Positions 17,729 through 26,702 of a stretch of DNA of 64,000 nt are shown here, in pieces. The stretch is from the NCBI RefSeq assembly GCF_022397915.1, contig NZ_JAKEUO010000013.1, forward strand, positions 62,460 through 126,459, read 5' to 3'. The DNA comes from Vibrio sp. Isolate34. Lineage in GTDB: Bacteria > Pseudomonadota > Gammaproteobacteria > Enterobacterales > Vibrionaceae. Every line of letters begins with the position of its first letter. Within the stretch, counting starts at the first letter, position 1. The notes beneath the pieces are model-generated. The model did not search any database, was not told the DNA's origin, and worked only from the letters and a program-made list of their open reading frames with translations. The translations under genes were made by a program, and so were the position numbers.

Positions 17729-17752
17729 AACACCGCAAACAACTGCGGTGTT
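17729..17752. terminator. hairpin in the leader of the small secreted protein gene
   Basis: AACACCGCA (17729–17737) pairs with TGCGGTGTT (17744–17752) around 6 bases. On the plus strand it is followed by TTGCTGTT; on the minus strand by GTTAAATTTT. It could be a weak terminator for antisense transcription or a leader structure 27 bases upstream of the start codon. Confidence 0.4.
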
Positions 17753-18040
17753 TTGCTGTTGATAGAATATTACATAGAGAATTGAATGTATTTTAATCGC
17801 AATTGTAGGGCGTAACCCTTCAAAAAAGGCTGCTAGGATTAATTCTGTTCACTTAAGGGAGAACGGCATTCTTACTATGATATATCGTTAAGATCTGGTT
17901 TTAATGGTTCGAAGGAATCCCCTTTCCCTTTAGTTCTAAGCTTTCAGCCATGTAATCTAAGGTACGGGCTATAGCCCCGAATTTTAATGGGCTATGCAGT
18001 GGTTTCTTATTTGCTTCAATCTGCTGGGTTCAGCAGTTGT
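17753..18040. other. intergenic region between the small secreted protein and pulA genes
   Basis: No coding sequence recognised. The only structure seen is the 12-base perfect palindrome GGGCTATAGCCC at 17966–17977. Confidence 0.4.
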
Positions 18041-18064
18041 AAAAAAGGGAGACTAACGTCTCCC
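18041..18064 (-). terminator. rho-independent terminator of pulA
   Basis: On the minus strand GGGAGAC (18064–18058) pairs with GTCTCCC (18053–18047) around 4 bases and is followed by TTTTTT (18046–18041). It lies 58 bases after the pulA stop. Confidence 0.85.
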
Positions 18065-18121
18065 AAAGGCTAGCTTTCGCTGGTTTTTATTATCTGTTAC
18101 TTCGCTTCGATACTTTAAGCT

Positions 18122-21100
18122 TTACTGCTTAGTGACCGAAACAACTGGACCATCTACATCGTCATCCAGTTCATGAATCGCATTCAGGGTGAAGGTGTAG
18201 TTGCCAGCTTCAGTTACGCTAAGCTTACAGTTCCCATCATCTGTGGTCTCGAGGGCTATAGATCCAGATGCCAGTTCAAGAGAGTTGCAGCCAAGGTTAG
18301 GTGTTCCCCAATCTGCATCCGAAAACTTGAAGCCATAGCTACCCGCTTCCAAGTTGCCTGTTACAGAATAAACCCCATTAGCAACAAAGCTCATAGCCCA
18401 ATCATCAACAGGATTCCATCCGTTCATGTCACCACGAACGTAAACCGTTGCTTGGCCGTATGGTGGGATGCTAGACACATCTTTATCAGAGTTATCAACC
18501 GGCAGACCTACACCTTGTGCACCGTCTTGAGCTTGCACGAACACAGCGGTGGTTAGTGCAGGTACTGTGAAGGTTTCAGCGCTAAAGCTTGCGCCTTTAA
18601 CTGTGTTATCAGCAGAGTTTTGTTGAACGTCATGAAGCGTAAAGCCGGTTGCTCCTGTGATTTTAAACGATTGAGATTCATTGGTTGAGTTTACAACTGC
18701 GACGATCGCATCGTTCTTTGGATCGAGGTCTGTACCTGCGGATACACCATCATCGATAGACATGACAATCAGACCTTCGACTTGGCCTTCGCCAACGTTA
18801 CGGAAATCGACACGCTTAATGACTTCGTCTGCTGTGTCTAAGCGGAACAGTTCACTTAAACTACGGATTTTTAGTAGTTCTAGGAATTGCTGCTTAGTCA
18901 GATTAATGTCTTCTTCGTCTGGTTTAGCCGTTGGGTCAGCAATGATGGTTTTGATCAGATCCCAGTTCGCACCATCTTTGTCTTCACGAGGTAAGCCAAC
19001 ATTCCAGTTATTGTCAGTACCATCAAACATTACACGGTTATACCAGTCACCAGAATCGTAAGAATCGCGCTGCATCGATTTAGATCGTAGCAGTTCAGAA
19101 CCCATATGGATAAATGGTATACCTTGGCCCAACATCACGGTAGAGAGCGATACAGACTGCATGCGAGCACGCTCTTCAGAGCTAGTACCTGCAGCGATCT
19201 TGTAAGCGTTGTTATCCCAAAGCGTTTGGTTATCGTGTTTTGAAACGTAAGAAATGTTCTCTGAAGGCATCTTGGTGTAACCAGCAGGTGCACCGTTGTA
19301 GTCGACGTTTTTACCCAGTTTGGTATCGCCTTTGTAATCAATCAGCACGTATTCTGCGAGGTTCCCTGCCATCCCTAAGCGGACAAGGTCTTGGTTGTGT
19401 AAACGACCGTTGATAGAGTCTTGATCGACTTTCGTTTCTTCGTTGGCAATCGCAGCGTTACCAAAGCCTTGGTTAAAGCGAAGCGGGTGGTTGCCTTCTG
19501 AATCGACGCCACCATCAAATGGGCTGCCGCCTCGTACTGCATCACGTAAACGATCCGAGAAGGTACCGATTTCTGTGCCTGCCATGTTGATTTGGTTTGC
19601 TTGGTCGAAGCGTGCATTGTTTGCTACTTCGCCAAAGTCCCAGCCTTCTCCATAGAACAAGGTATTCGGATCGATCTTACGCACTTCTTCCAATGCTTCT
19701 ACCATCACGTCTTTCGGCTGGTGGCCCATTAAGTCAAAACGGAAACCATCCACTTTATAGTCGTCAGCCCATACCTTAAGTGAGTCGACCATCAATTTAC
19801 CCATCATCAGGTTTTCGGTCGCGGTGTTGTCACAACATGTTGAGTTCTCTACGCCACCTGTGTTGACGTTAAGACGGTGGTAGTACCCAGGGACTATCTT
19901 ATCCAGTACTGACTTATCGTTTACGCCAGATGCGTTGGTGTGGTTGTATACCACGTCCATGATCAGCTTCAGATCCATGTCATGCGTAGCTTTCACCATT
20001 TGACGGAATTCTAGAATACGCTTAGATCCATTTGGATCTGTCGCATAACTTCCCTCAGGCACTGTGTAATGGAATGGGTCGTAACCCCAGTTGAAGCTGT
20101 CGAGCATACGTAAATCGTTCATTAGCGCTTGTGCATCGCCTGTTGAAGGATCATAACCATCAAGTACTTCTTCGATGACTTTGTTTTCGTCTTCGCTTCC
20201 ACATAAGGCAGCCGTCGGTTTTACATCACACAGTTTGCCAACGGTGTCGGTGATATCGACACGGCTCGCTTCATCTTCATCAACGGTAGCAATATCAAAT
20301 GCCGGTAAGATATGTAGCGTCGTTAAGCCTGCATCTTTCAATTCTTGTAGATGTTTGACCGACTCACGCTCTGCTTCTGTGAGAGCGAGGTATTTTCCAT
20401 TTAGGTTTGCTGTACCTAGCTTGTCGCTGAAACTAAAGTCACGAAGGTGAGATTCGTAAAGTACATGATCTTCGTCTTTCTTTACGGTTGGTCGTTCGTA
20501 GTCGTCCCAGTTCGCTGGTTTCAAGGTTGAATCATTCAGGTCAATCACTTGAGAGTATGCTGAGTTCTTTGACAAACTGAGAGAGTATGGGTCGGTCACG
20601 AGGCGAGTTTCGATATTGCCTGTGGTTGGGTGATAAACCTTCACTTGGTAACGGTAGTAACTGTTCACTGCGTTAGAAACTGCGTCAGTCGCCCAAATGC
20701 CCGTCTCAGTGTTTTCTGTCATCGGGATTACTTGTGAACTTAGCAGATCTTCACTGTACAGAACGAGTTCTACATCTTGCGCTGTTGGTGCCCAAAGTTT
20801 GAAGGTAGCCGCACTGCCTTCAACAATCGCGCCTAGTTCTTCAGCCATCGCATTACCAGCATCTTCACTGGCAAATACCGCATCAAGTACACCCGGCTTT
20901 TGAACCTCAGTTGAAGAGGTAACGTCGCCATTAGCGTTGTAGGCAACAAGAATTATCTGAGACTTCAAAATGGTGCGCAGTGTTGTGTCATCAACATCAA
21001 TTGCCACTGCTGGTAAACTTGCTAGGTGTCGGAAACGCTCTTTTAATTCAGAAGACAGTTCTCCGTCTTTGCTTAGTTCAATTGCAGTTCCGCCGACAAT

Positions 21101-21826
21101 CTCTTTGTCATCGTTCATTGTGATGCTGTTGTCTAGTGCATAGAAGAGCTTCACAGAGTCTGCATTGCTAGCCGCTTCCCAACCAATTGTGGTTGCATCT
21201 AGCCAGTGTGCTTTTTGACCATCAATATTGACTGGTCGCTCTGAAATAGGGTCGTAGTACAACTCGCTGCTGCCATGGAAACCAAATACGCCTTGTGAAT
21301 CGCCAAGCTTAGTTAACTCGACTTTTGAGTTCGCACTGCCAAAAGCTTTCTCATCACCATTGTGCAAGATGAAGTTCATGCATTTGTGTGGGTCAGAGGC
21401 ATCTGGGTCAACTTTCAGTACATAGTAAGCACCGTAAGTATCGCTGATACCATCGTATTCGTAAGGGCTGTTCCAGTCGGTTCCGGTTTCACTTAATCCC
21501 ATGCCGACTAAATCTGTGCTGGTACAGCCTTCACCATTCCAAAGGTGCAGCCCCCAACCGTCGTAAGTTGAGCCAGATGAGCTTGCAGCGGCAACATCTC
21601 GTTTGTAGTAAATAACGACTTCGTTTTCAGCCGCAGGGTATAAACCACTGTTGCCAGGGTCTGTACCGTTGTCGCTATCATTATCACTACCACAACCCGC
21701 GATCAAAGTAGCGGTGAAGAGCGGTAACATTGCTTTGGCCAATGTAGAGCGTTTGAAGCTCTTCTTTTTGGTATTGTTGAAGGTATTTCGTAGAGAGATA
21801 ATTTTATTAATATTTATGTTGTTCAC
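18122..21826 (-). CDS. pulA: type I pullulanase, outer-membrane lipoprotein
   Basis: A 1234-residue exported enzyme. Basic and hydrophobic N-terminal residues end in the lipobox LIAGC with Cys45, so it is lipid-anchored; Gly after Cys allows outer-membrane sorting. Domain order: CBM41-like starch-binding domain (EVVIYYKRDVAAASSSG...GWGLHLWNGEGC, about 68–180), an insertion domain, CBM48 (about 325–420, SAATFKLWAPTAQDVELVLY), then the GH13_13 barrel with LIMDVVYNHT. Catalytic Asp is near 698 (VDGFRFDLMG), Glu near 726 (YGEGWDF) and Asp near 864 (YVSKHDNQ). A beta domain follows, and the last about 110 residues look like a further starch-binding domain (VYVRGDMNGWNPVDDW). It debranches pullulan or starch outside the cell. 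The start is a GTG; a shorter form from ATG at residue 33 is possible. Confidence 0.92.
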   Translation of the reverse strand: MNNININKIISLRNTFNNTKKKSFKRSTLAKAMLPLFTATLIAGCGSDNDSDNGTDPGNSGLYPAAENEVVIYYKRDVAAASSSGSTYDGWGLHLWNGEGCTSTDLVGMGLSETGTDWNSPYEYDGISDTYGAYYVLKVDPDASDPHKCMNFILHNGDEKAFGSANSKVELTKLGDSQGVFGFHGSSELYYDPISERPVNIDGQKAHWLDATTIGWEAASNADSVKLFYALDNSITMNDDKEIVGGTAIELSKDGELSSELKERFRHLASLPAVAIDVDDTTLRTILKSQIILVAYNANGDVTSSTEVQKPGVLDAVFASEDAGNAMAEELGAIVEGSAATFKLWAPTAQDVELVLYSEDLLSSQVIPMTENTETGIWATDAVSNAVNSYYRYQVKVYHPTTGNIETRLVTDPYSLSLSKNSAYSQVIDLNDSTLKPANWDDYERPTVKKDEDHVLYESHLRDFSFSDKLGTANLNGKYLALTEAERESVKHLQELKDAGLTTLHILPAFDIATVDEDEASRVDITDTVGKLCDVKPTAALCGSEDENKVIEEVLDGYDPSTGDAQALMNDLRMLDSFNWGYDPFHYTVPEGSYATDPNGSKRILEFRQMVKATHDMDLKLIMDVVYNHTNASGVNDKSVLDKIVPGYYHRLNVNTGGVENSTCCDNTATENLMMGKLMVDSLKVWADDYKVDGFRFDLMGHQPKDVMVEALEEVRKIDPNTLFYGEGWDFGEVANNARFDQANQINMAGTEIGTFSDRLRDAVRGGSPFDGGVDSEGNHPLRFNQGFGNAAIANEETKVDQDSINGRLHNQDLVRLGMAGNLAEYVLIDYKGDTKLGKNVDYNGAPAGYTKMPSENISYVSKHDNQTLWDNNAYKIAAGTSSEERARMQSVSLSTVMLGQGIPFIHMGSELLRSKSMQRDSYDSGDWYNRVMFDGTDNNWNVGLPREDKDGANWDLIKTIIADPTAKPDEEDINLTKQQFLELLKIRSLSELFRLDTADEVIKRVDFRNVGEGQVEGLIVMSIDDGVSAGTDLDPKNDAIVAVVNSTNESQSFKITGATGFTLHDVQQNSADNTVKGASFSAETFTVPALTTAVFVQAQDGAQGVGLPVDNSDKDVSSIPPYGQATVYVRGDMNGWNPVDDWAMSFVANGVYSVTGNLEAGSYGFKFSDADWGTPNLGCNSLELASGSIALETTDDGNCKLSVTEAGNYTFTLNAIHELDDDVDGPVVSVTKQ

Positions 21827-22181
21827 GTTTTAATATCCATATTTCACTTTTTATGAAGATGAATATCCTAGTATTAACGATGGTCAACTATTTGTGATGG
21901 CTATGTATAAAGTTATTTTTAATGCGTAAAAATAGGAAACCTAGTGTCAATATCACGCTTTGTATTTGGTTTAAGTTAAATTTATTGGATCAATAGCTCA
22001 TATGTTTAATATCAATAGGCGAAGGCGTAGAGGAAGGGAGTAGATAATAAGGATGAGAGCTCATCCTTATTAATGTGAGAAAGGTATCGAATTGAGGTGA
22101 CGTTAATTTAATGTGGGAATTAAGTTATTTATCAATTAATTGAAAATTCAGCTTGTTTGGAAAATAATAATGATAAATATC
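21827..22181. other. intergenic region amylase / pulA
   Basis: An AT-rich 355-bp stretch that should contain the pulA promoter. Besides the palindrome at 22046–22071 it holds GGGAGTAG at 22036–22043 on the plus strand, i.e. CTACTCCC on the pulA strand, the same motif as at lamB and glgP. No gene seen. Confidence 0.5.
22046..22071. promoter_or_regulatory. palindrome of two opposed MalT-like boxes upstream of pulA
   Basis: AATAAGGATGAG (22046–22057) and CTCATCCTTATT (22060–22071) form a perfect 12-bp inverted repeat with a 2-base centre. Each arm holds GGATGAG, the core of the MalT box. The same CTCATCCTTAT recurs at 24046–24056 upstream of the amylase gene. It lies about 220 bases before pulA and 110 bases after the amylase stop. 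A terminator hairpin for the amylase gene is the alternative, but no U-run follows on the minus strand. Confidence 0.4.
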
Positions 22182-23954
22182 CTATTTAGATAAGGGAAAT
22201 ACCCAAACCAACGAAGCCAGTGGCTTCAGTTCAAGGCTAAAACGGCCAATACTTTCCTCAACTTCTAATACCTGTTGTTGAATGCCTTCAATATGTTCAT
22301 CTAACAAGTAACTGCCATCAGCGATTGTGAGCGTTTGTATAACATCACTTGGAACGGTTAAGTGAATATTCTCGGTGACATGTTGGCTGAAATTCGCAGC
22401 AACGATGGTCAGTTCTTGGTCGTCATAGCGCAGAAATGCGTAAACCGAATCACTCAAATTATTGCTCTGGTGTAAGTCTAAGTACTGTCCCGTCATTGAA
22501 GAGTGCTCAAGCGAAAAGTTCATGACCTTCTGATAGAAGTGACGTAGTTGTTTTTCGTTTTCGTCTAATAGCCCGCCATCGAATGCACCTTGGTTCATCC
22601 ATTTTTGGTGTTGTGGGACGCCGATGTAGTCAAAGATGGAGGTGCGCGATGGTTGACCAAACCCTGCGTTCTCCGCGCCCGGTTCGCCAACTTCTTGTCC
22701 AAAATAGATCATGGTCGGTGAACTGCTTAATAATGCGCTGACGAGCATTGCAGGCTTTGCGATATGTGGATTGCCAACAAACTCTGGGGAAGCGATGCGT
22801 TGCTCATCATGGTTATCCAAGAAATGCAGCATGTGATGTTCAATATCCATCATCTGATGTTGGATATCGGGGATGATTGCCGTTGAAGCCTTGCCTTGCA
22901 TGATGTCTTTTAGACCGTCATAAAGGTCAACTTTATCGTACAGGTAGTCCATTTTTCCGAGATGGACATAGTCGCGATATAAGTCTGGTTGATATACCTC
23001 TGCCATCAAAAAAGCACTGGGATTTGTCATCTTTATTGATGAGTTTAGGTAGCTCCAAAACTCGACAGGCACCATTTCAGCCATATCGTACCGGAACCCA
23101 TCAACGCCTTTGTCTAACCAGAACAAGGCGATATCTCGGAATTTAACCCAAGAGTTAGGTACATCGACAGACTCCCAGAAATGGTAGTGTTCAAGGTAGT
23201 CGCGTTGGGCATAGTCACTTGGTAGCTCAGGGAAGTCCTTTGAACCATCAGGGCGGACACCGTAATTGATCTTCACAGTTTCATACCAATCGTCGAAATC
23301 AGGCTTAGCCAAGCGTGAGCCGTTGCCTGTCCATTTGGCGGGCTTTTCGATAAACGGAGAACTTAGATTTGGGTGCTGCTCACCACCAAGTGGCGTAAAG
23401 GCGGGCTTGACATCTGGCAGTTCAAAGGCGCTGTTCGGGATGTAGTAAAAGTTGTTATCTCGATGGTATTCGAGTGTTGTGTCATCATCAGCACCAAAGT
23501 CACTGACGCTTTGTGGGTTATTTAGCCCCTCATAATGACGCGCAACGTGATTAGGGACGATATCGATGATCACCTTTAAGCCGTTGTCATGGCTTCTTTT
23601 GATTAATGCCTCAAACTCTTCCTGACGGAGTTCTGGGTTTTCGGCGAGATCTGGGTTTACGGAATAGTAATCTTTGACGGCGTAAGGTGAGCCTGCACGG
23701 CCTTTTACGACGCTCGGGTGATCGTCTGAAATACCAAGGTGCTTGTAATCATTGATGAGCGCATGATGTGGCACTCCGGTATACCAAATGTGAGTTATTC
23801 CGAGTTTACGAATTTCCGACAGCGCTTTATCTGTAAAATCACTGAACTTGCCGACGCCGTTTTGTTCGATTGTGCCCCATGGAACATGTTGGGTGTTTTT
23901 ATTGCCAAATAAACGCGTAAAAACTTGGTAGATGGCGTACTTTTGGTTGTACAT
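22182..23954 (-). CDS. cytoplasmic alpha-amylase family (GH13) protein
   Basis: A 590-residue GH13 enzyme without signal peptide (MYNQKYAIYQVFTRLFGNKN). Barrel motifs are clear: VIIDIVPNHVAR, VDGFRYDMAEMVP (nucleophile Asp about 290), FLMAEVYQP (acid Glu about 318) and HFLDNHDEQR (Asp about 382). The C-terminal part is a short all-beta domain. A long insertion after the NHVA motif, with GADDDTTLEYHRDNNFYYIPNSAF, is unusual for classical amylases. It probably cleaves imported maltodextrins in the cytoplasm. Exact specificity is unknown, and cyclodextrinase- or sucrose-type activity cannot be excluded. ATG 23954 is preceded by AAAGGAA. An upstream ATG at 24059 lacks a good site and overlaps a MalT-like box. 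Confidence 0.82.
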   Translation of the reverse strand: MYNQKYAIYQVFTRLFGNKNTQHVPWGTIEQNGVGKFSDFTDKALSEIRKLGITHIWYTGVPHHALINDYKHLGISDDHPSVVKGRAGSPYAVKDYYSVNPDLAENPELRQEEFEALIKRSHDNGLKVIIDIVPNHVARHYEGLNNPQSVSDFGADDDTTLEYHRDNNFYYIPNSAFELPDVKPAFTPLGGEQHPNLSSPFIEKPAKWTGNGSRLAKPDFDDWYETVKINYGVRPDGSKDFPELPSDYAQRDYLEHYHFWESVDVPNSWVKFRDIALFWLDKGVDGFRYDMAEMVPVEFWSYLNSSIKMTNPSAFLMAEVYQPDLYRDYVHLGKMDYLYDKVDLYDGLKDIMQGKASTAIIPDIQHQMMDIEHHMLHFLDNHDEQRIASPEFVGNPHIAKPAMLVSALLSSSPTMIYFGQEVGEPGAENAGFGQPSRTSIFDYIGVPQHQKWMNQGAFDGGLLDENEKQLRHFYQKVMNFSLEHSSMTGQYLDLHQSNNLSDSVYAFLRYDDQELTIVAANFSQHVTENIHLTVPSDVIQTLTIADGSYLLDEHIEGIQQQVLEVEESIGRFSLELKPLASLVWVFPLSK

Positions 23955-24045
23955 ATTTATAATTCCTTTAACTTCCATCATGTTATGTAGGGATGAAAGG
24001 GCTAGATTGTTATTTGGCAGGCTAACTGAATTACAATATGCCTTA

Positions 24046-24056
24046 CTCATCCTTAT
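24046..24056 (-). promoter_or_regulatory. candidate MalT box upstream of the amylase gene
   Basis: The minus strand reads ATAAGGATGAG, containing the GGATGAG core of the MalT box and identical over 11 bases to each arm of the pulA-upstream palindrome. It is about 90 bases before the amylase start codon. Confidence 0.4.
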
Positions 24057-24112
24057 CAAAATCTACAGGGCGTAATTGCCACAGTATGTGAGCTGTTACC
24101 CAAAAGGAGTTG

Positions 24113-24502
24113 ATGTTGTCTTCATCTATTCAAATCGTTATTACTTATCTCGTATTGGTGGCGGTGTCTGCGTTGTTTGCAGAAAGCTCGAAAGCGCTAT
24201 TAATGTGGTATTTGGCTATCGGATTGGTGACGTTTTTTGTGTACGCGAAAGACAAGCGAGCCGCGATTAATGGTAATTGGCGCGTACCAGAGAAAACCTT
24301 GCACATTTTGTCTGTTGCTGGTGGTTGGTTGGGGGCTTTGATCGCACAAGACAAGCTGCGTCATAAAACGCAAAAGCAGCCGTTTAGAGCGATTTATTGG
24401 CTAACAGTGGTAATCAATGTAGCGGCGTTTGTGTGGACGTTAACGCCGAGCGGGCAGGCGATATTTGGTCGTTGGGTTAGTGAAATTATTGGGTTTCTTT
24501 AA
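24113..24502 (+). CDS. DUF1294 small membrane protein
   Basis: A 129-residue inner-membrane protein with about four hydrophobic segments. The DUF1294 signature is complete: DKRAAINGNWRVPEKTLHILSVAGGWLGALIAQDKLRHKTQKQPFR. In other bacteria this domain occurs alone or behind a cold-shock domain; its function is unknown. Start ATG 24113 follows AGGAG by only three bases, so TTG 24116 or TTG 24110 could also be used. It is divergent from the amylase gene and convergent with the LysE-type exporter. Confidence 0.78.
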   Translation: MLSSSIQIVITYLVLVAVSALFAESSKALLMWYLAIGLVTFFVYAKDKRAAINGNWRVPEKTLHILSVAGGWLGALIAQDKLRHKTQKQPFRAIYWLTVVINVAAFVWTLTPSGQAIFGRWVSEIIGFL

Positions 24503-24508
24503 CGATAA

Positions 24509-24537
24509 TGATGGCTAGTAACTGTGTACTAACCATC
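24509..24537. terminator. possible hairpin between convergent genes
   Basis: TGATGG-c-TAGT (24509–24519) pairs with ACTA-a-CCATCA (24527–24537). It has no T-run and may act as a weak bidirectional transcript end. Confidence 0.3.
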
Positions 24538-24556
24538 AATAACTACAGTGAGTCGA

Positions 24557-25141
24557 TTAGAGCATTGGAATGGTTGAGGCTAGCAGCAAGCCCGCCATGC
24601 CATAGTTGAAGCTCTTGATACGTACTGGTGTTGTTAGCCAGTGTTGCAGTTGTTTGCCTGCTGCCGTCCAGAAAGTCACTGATGGCAAGTTAGCTAGCGT
24701 GAAAATGGCTGCGATGATCGCAAGTTCCCACCATGAGCTGCCGCTGCTATAAACGGATATCGCCGTCAGCGCCATCGACCAACCTTTCGGGTTCACCCAT
24801 TGAAAACTTGCCGCGCCGAGAAAGGTCATCGGCTTATATGCTTCGGTACTTTTGGCTTTACCGCTCAAAGCTATCTTAATCGCTAGGTAGACGAGGTAAG
24901 CAAGGCTCAGGTACTTCAAGATTTGGTGCGTCACAGGGTACGCGTTGAAAATTCCCATTAAGCCGAAGCCAACCAACAGCAACATGGCTGCAAACCCTAG
25001 AGCGATACCAAGCATGTGTGGAATGGTGCGGGCAAAGCCAACATTCGCACCTGATGTCATGAGCATGATGTTATTTGGACCCGGCGTGAAGGTCGAGACA
25101 AACGCAAACAAGGCAAGTGCGCTAAGTTGTTCTAAAGGCAT
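24557..25141 (-). CDS. LysE/RhtB-family amino-acid exporter
   Basis: A 194-residue inner-membrane protein with five to six hydrophobic helices. The family signature is near the N-terminus (ALFAFVSTFTPGPNNIMLMTSGANVG) and QWVNPKGW near residue 115. The family exports amino acids or homoserine lactone-type compounds with the proton gradient. It is divergent from an Lrp/AsnC regulator gene with 141 bases between, the usual arrangement for regulator-controlled exporters. The substrate is not readable from sequence. ATG 25141 is chosen because GGAG precedes it and the protein then starts just before the first helix. A start 54 bases upstream is unlikely. Confidence 0.87.
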   Translation of the reverse strand: MPLEQLSALALFAFVSTFTPGPNNIMLMTSGANVGFARTIPHMLGIALGFAAMLLLVGFGLMGIFNAYPVTHQILKYLSLAYLVYLAIKIALSGKAKSTEAYKPMTFLGAASFQWVNPKGWSMALTAISVYSSGSSWWELAIIAAIFTLANLPSVTFWTAAGKQLQHWLTTPVRIKSFNYGMAGLLLASTIPML

Positions 25142-25175
25142 AATGGTTCTCCAGCAATAAAATGAACGAAGTGAC

Positions 25176-25185
25176 TGACCGGTCA
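25176..25185. promoter_or_regulatory. palindrome between exporter and Lrp-type regulator
   Basis: TGACCGGTCA is a perfect 10-base palindrome, with loosely mirrored AAGT and ACTT outside it. It lies 35 bases upstream of the exporter start and may be an operator. Confidence 0.3.
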
Positions 25186-25282
25186 TGACTTTCACGTGTT
25201 GAGAAACATAGTAGGTGGAAAGTGAGGCAATTATGTGCTTTTATTTCCTCTATTATCACTAAATGCACAATAATAAGTACCT

Positions 25283-25723
25283 ATGGATAGATTTGACGAA
25301 AGGATATTGCAAGAGCTTAAATTGGACGGCAGAATCTCCAACATTGAGCTTTCAGAACGGATTGGTTTGTCGGCTTCAGCCACGTTAAGACGAGTACAAG
25401 ATCTTGAGCGCAAAGGCATCATCCAAGGTTACCGTGCGGTTCTCGATAATGGCTTGATGGGCGTGGGCTTTATTGCCTACGTTTCGATTGGCTTATCGAG
25501 CCACAGCAAAGCGGCTCAGTTGGAATTTGAACAACACGTCAGCATGGAAAAAGAAGTGGTGGAGTGCCATAACATCACTGGCGCTAACGAGTACTTGTTG
25601 AGAGTCGAAACCAAAGATCTGCCGGGCTATAAGAAGTTTCATGCCGATGTACTTGGGGAATGTGCTCAGGTTCAGTCCATAACGACTATGGTTGTGATGG
25701 ACACCCCCAAAGATGAACGCTAA
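25283..25723 (+). CDS. Lrp/AsnC-family transcriptional regulator
   Basis: A 146-residue protein. The N-terminal winged helix (about 1–60) carries the family pattern MDRFDERILQELKLDGRISNIELSERIGLSASATLRRVQDLERKGIIQGY. The C-terminal effector (RAM) domain includes VVECHNITGANEYLLRVETKDLPGYKKF. It binds DNA as a dimer or octamer, with an amino acid as usual ligand. The divergent LysE-type exporter is the likely target. A LysR-type gene follows 26 bases downstream on the same strand. Confidence 0.9.
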   Translation: MDRFDERILQELKLDGRISNIELSERIGLSASATLRRVQDLERKGIIQGYRAVLDNGLMGVGFIAYVSIGLSSHSKAAQLEFEQHVSMEKEVVECHNITGANEYLLRVETKDLPGYKKFHADVLGECAQVQSITTMVVMDTPKDER

Positions 25724-25749
25724 TCGAGTTTTATTGCAGGAGAGGCGCA

Positions 25750-26679
25750 GTGCCCAATACTAATCAGTTGTTATTGTTCTTAGATGTGGTTCAACAAGGG
25801 TCGTTTACCAAAGCGGCAACCTTGCATGATATGGACAATTCATCACTCTCTAAACAGATCAAAAAGCTTGAGCTAGACTTAGGTGTTCAGCTGCTCAACC
25901 GTTCTACGCGCTCGTTTTCTTTGACGTCGGCGGGTGAAGATATTCTCGCGCAAACCTATGTGTTGAAAGACACCATCAATCAGATCCAAGGTATTGCAGA
26001 TTCGTATCAGTCTGAACCTAAAGGTGTGCTGCGAATTACGTCACCGATCTATTTTGGTCAGCAGTATCTGCAACCTATCATCACTCAGTTTATGAGAAAG
26101 TACCCTGATGTTCAGATCGTACTTTCACTGGACGATAAGATCGCCAACATCATTGCTGGGCAGTTTGATATCGCCTTTCGATTCAGTAAGCTCGTTGAAT
26201 CGAATTTGATTGCGAAGAAGATTGCTGATAGTAACTTCATGCTGGTCGCGTCGAACGACTTTGTGAAAGAGCATGGTGAGCCTAAGACGCCGCAAGATCT
26301 GCTCGCGCTACCTGCCGTGATTTATACCAATGGCGATATGACGGTGGATCATCTGCGTATCAGTGAAGAACCGCATGGCAATACTTTCCAGAGCCTGACG
26401 ATTCGTGGCAACTATAAGGTGAGTGATGTTCGTACCATGGTGTCTTGCGTGAAAGATGGCTTGGGTTATGGTTTCCTCGACCAATCTAATCTGTACGCCT
26501 CAATGAAAGAGCTCGGCTTAGTCACCTTGCTACCGGATTACCCGATTTCTACCATCGATACCGCGATTTATGCTGTCTATCCACACCGTAAGCAAACGAA
26601 GCTGGTTAAAGAATTCATCACGACGGTTCAAGACTATATTGGCTCTCCAACCATTTGGGAAAAGATGCAACAAGGTTAG
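25750..26679 (+). CDS. LysR-family transcriptional regulator
   Basis: A 309-residue LysR-type protein. The N-terminal helix-turn-helix (LLLFLDVVQQGSFTKAATLHDMDNSSLSKQIKKLELDLGVQLLNRSTRSFSLT, about 6–58) is followed by a periplasmic-binding-like effector domain. It starts with GTG at 25750 behind AGGAGAGG. It is close behind the Lrp-type gene and may be co-transcribed; the target is unknown. A strong bidirectional terminator separates it from the convergent cytochrome genes. It resembles the CrgA/DmlR-like group that acts on aromatic or redox genes, but I cannot assign it further. Confidence 0.88.
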   Translation: MPNTNQLLLFLDVVQQGSFTKAATLHDMDNSSLSKQIKKLELDLGVQLLNRSTRSFSLTSAGEDILAQTYVLKDTINQIQGIADSYQSEPKGVLRITSPIYFGQQYLQPIITQFMRKYPDVQIVLSLDDKIANIIAGQFDIAFRFSKLVESNLIAKKIADSNFMLVASNDFVKEHGEPKTPQDLLALPAVIYTNGDMTVDHLRISEEPHGNTFQSLTIRGNYKVSDVRTMVSCVKDGLGYGFLDQSNLYASMKELGLVTLLPDYPISTIDTAIYAVYPHRKQTKLVKEFITTVQDYIGSPTIWEKMQQG

Positions 26680-26702
26680 CTGTTTCTATGCTTTATCAAA
26701 CC

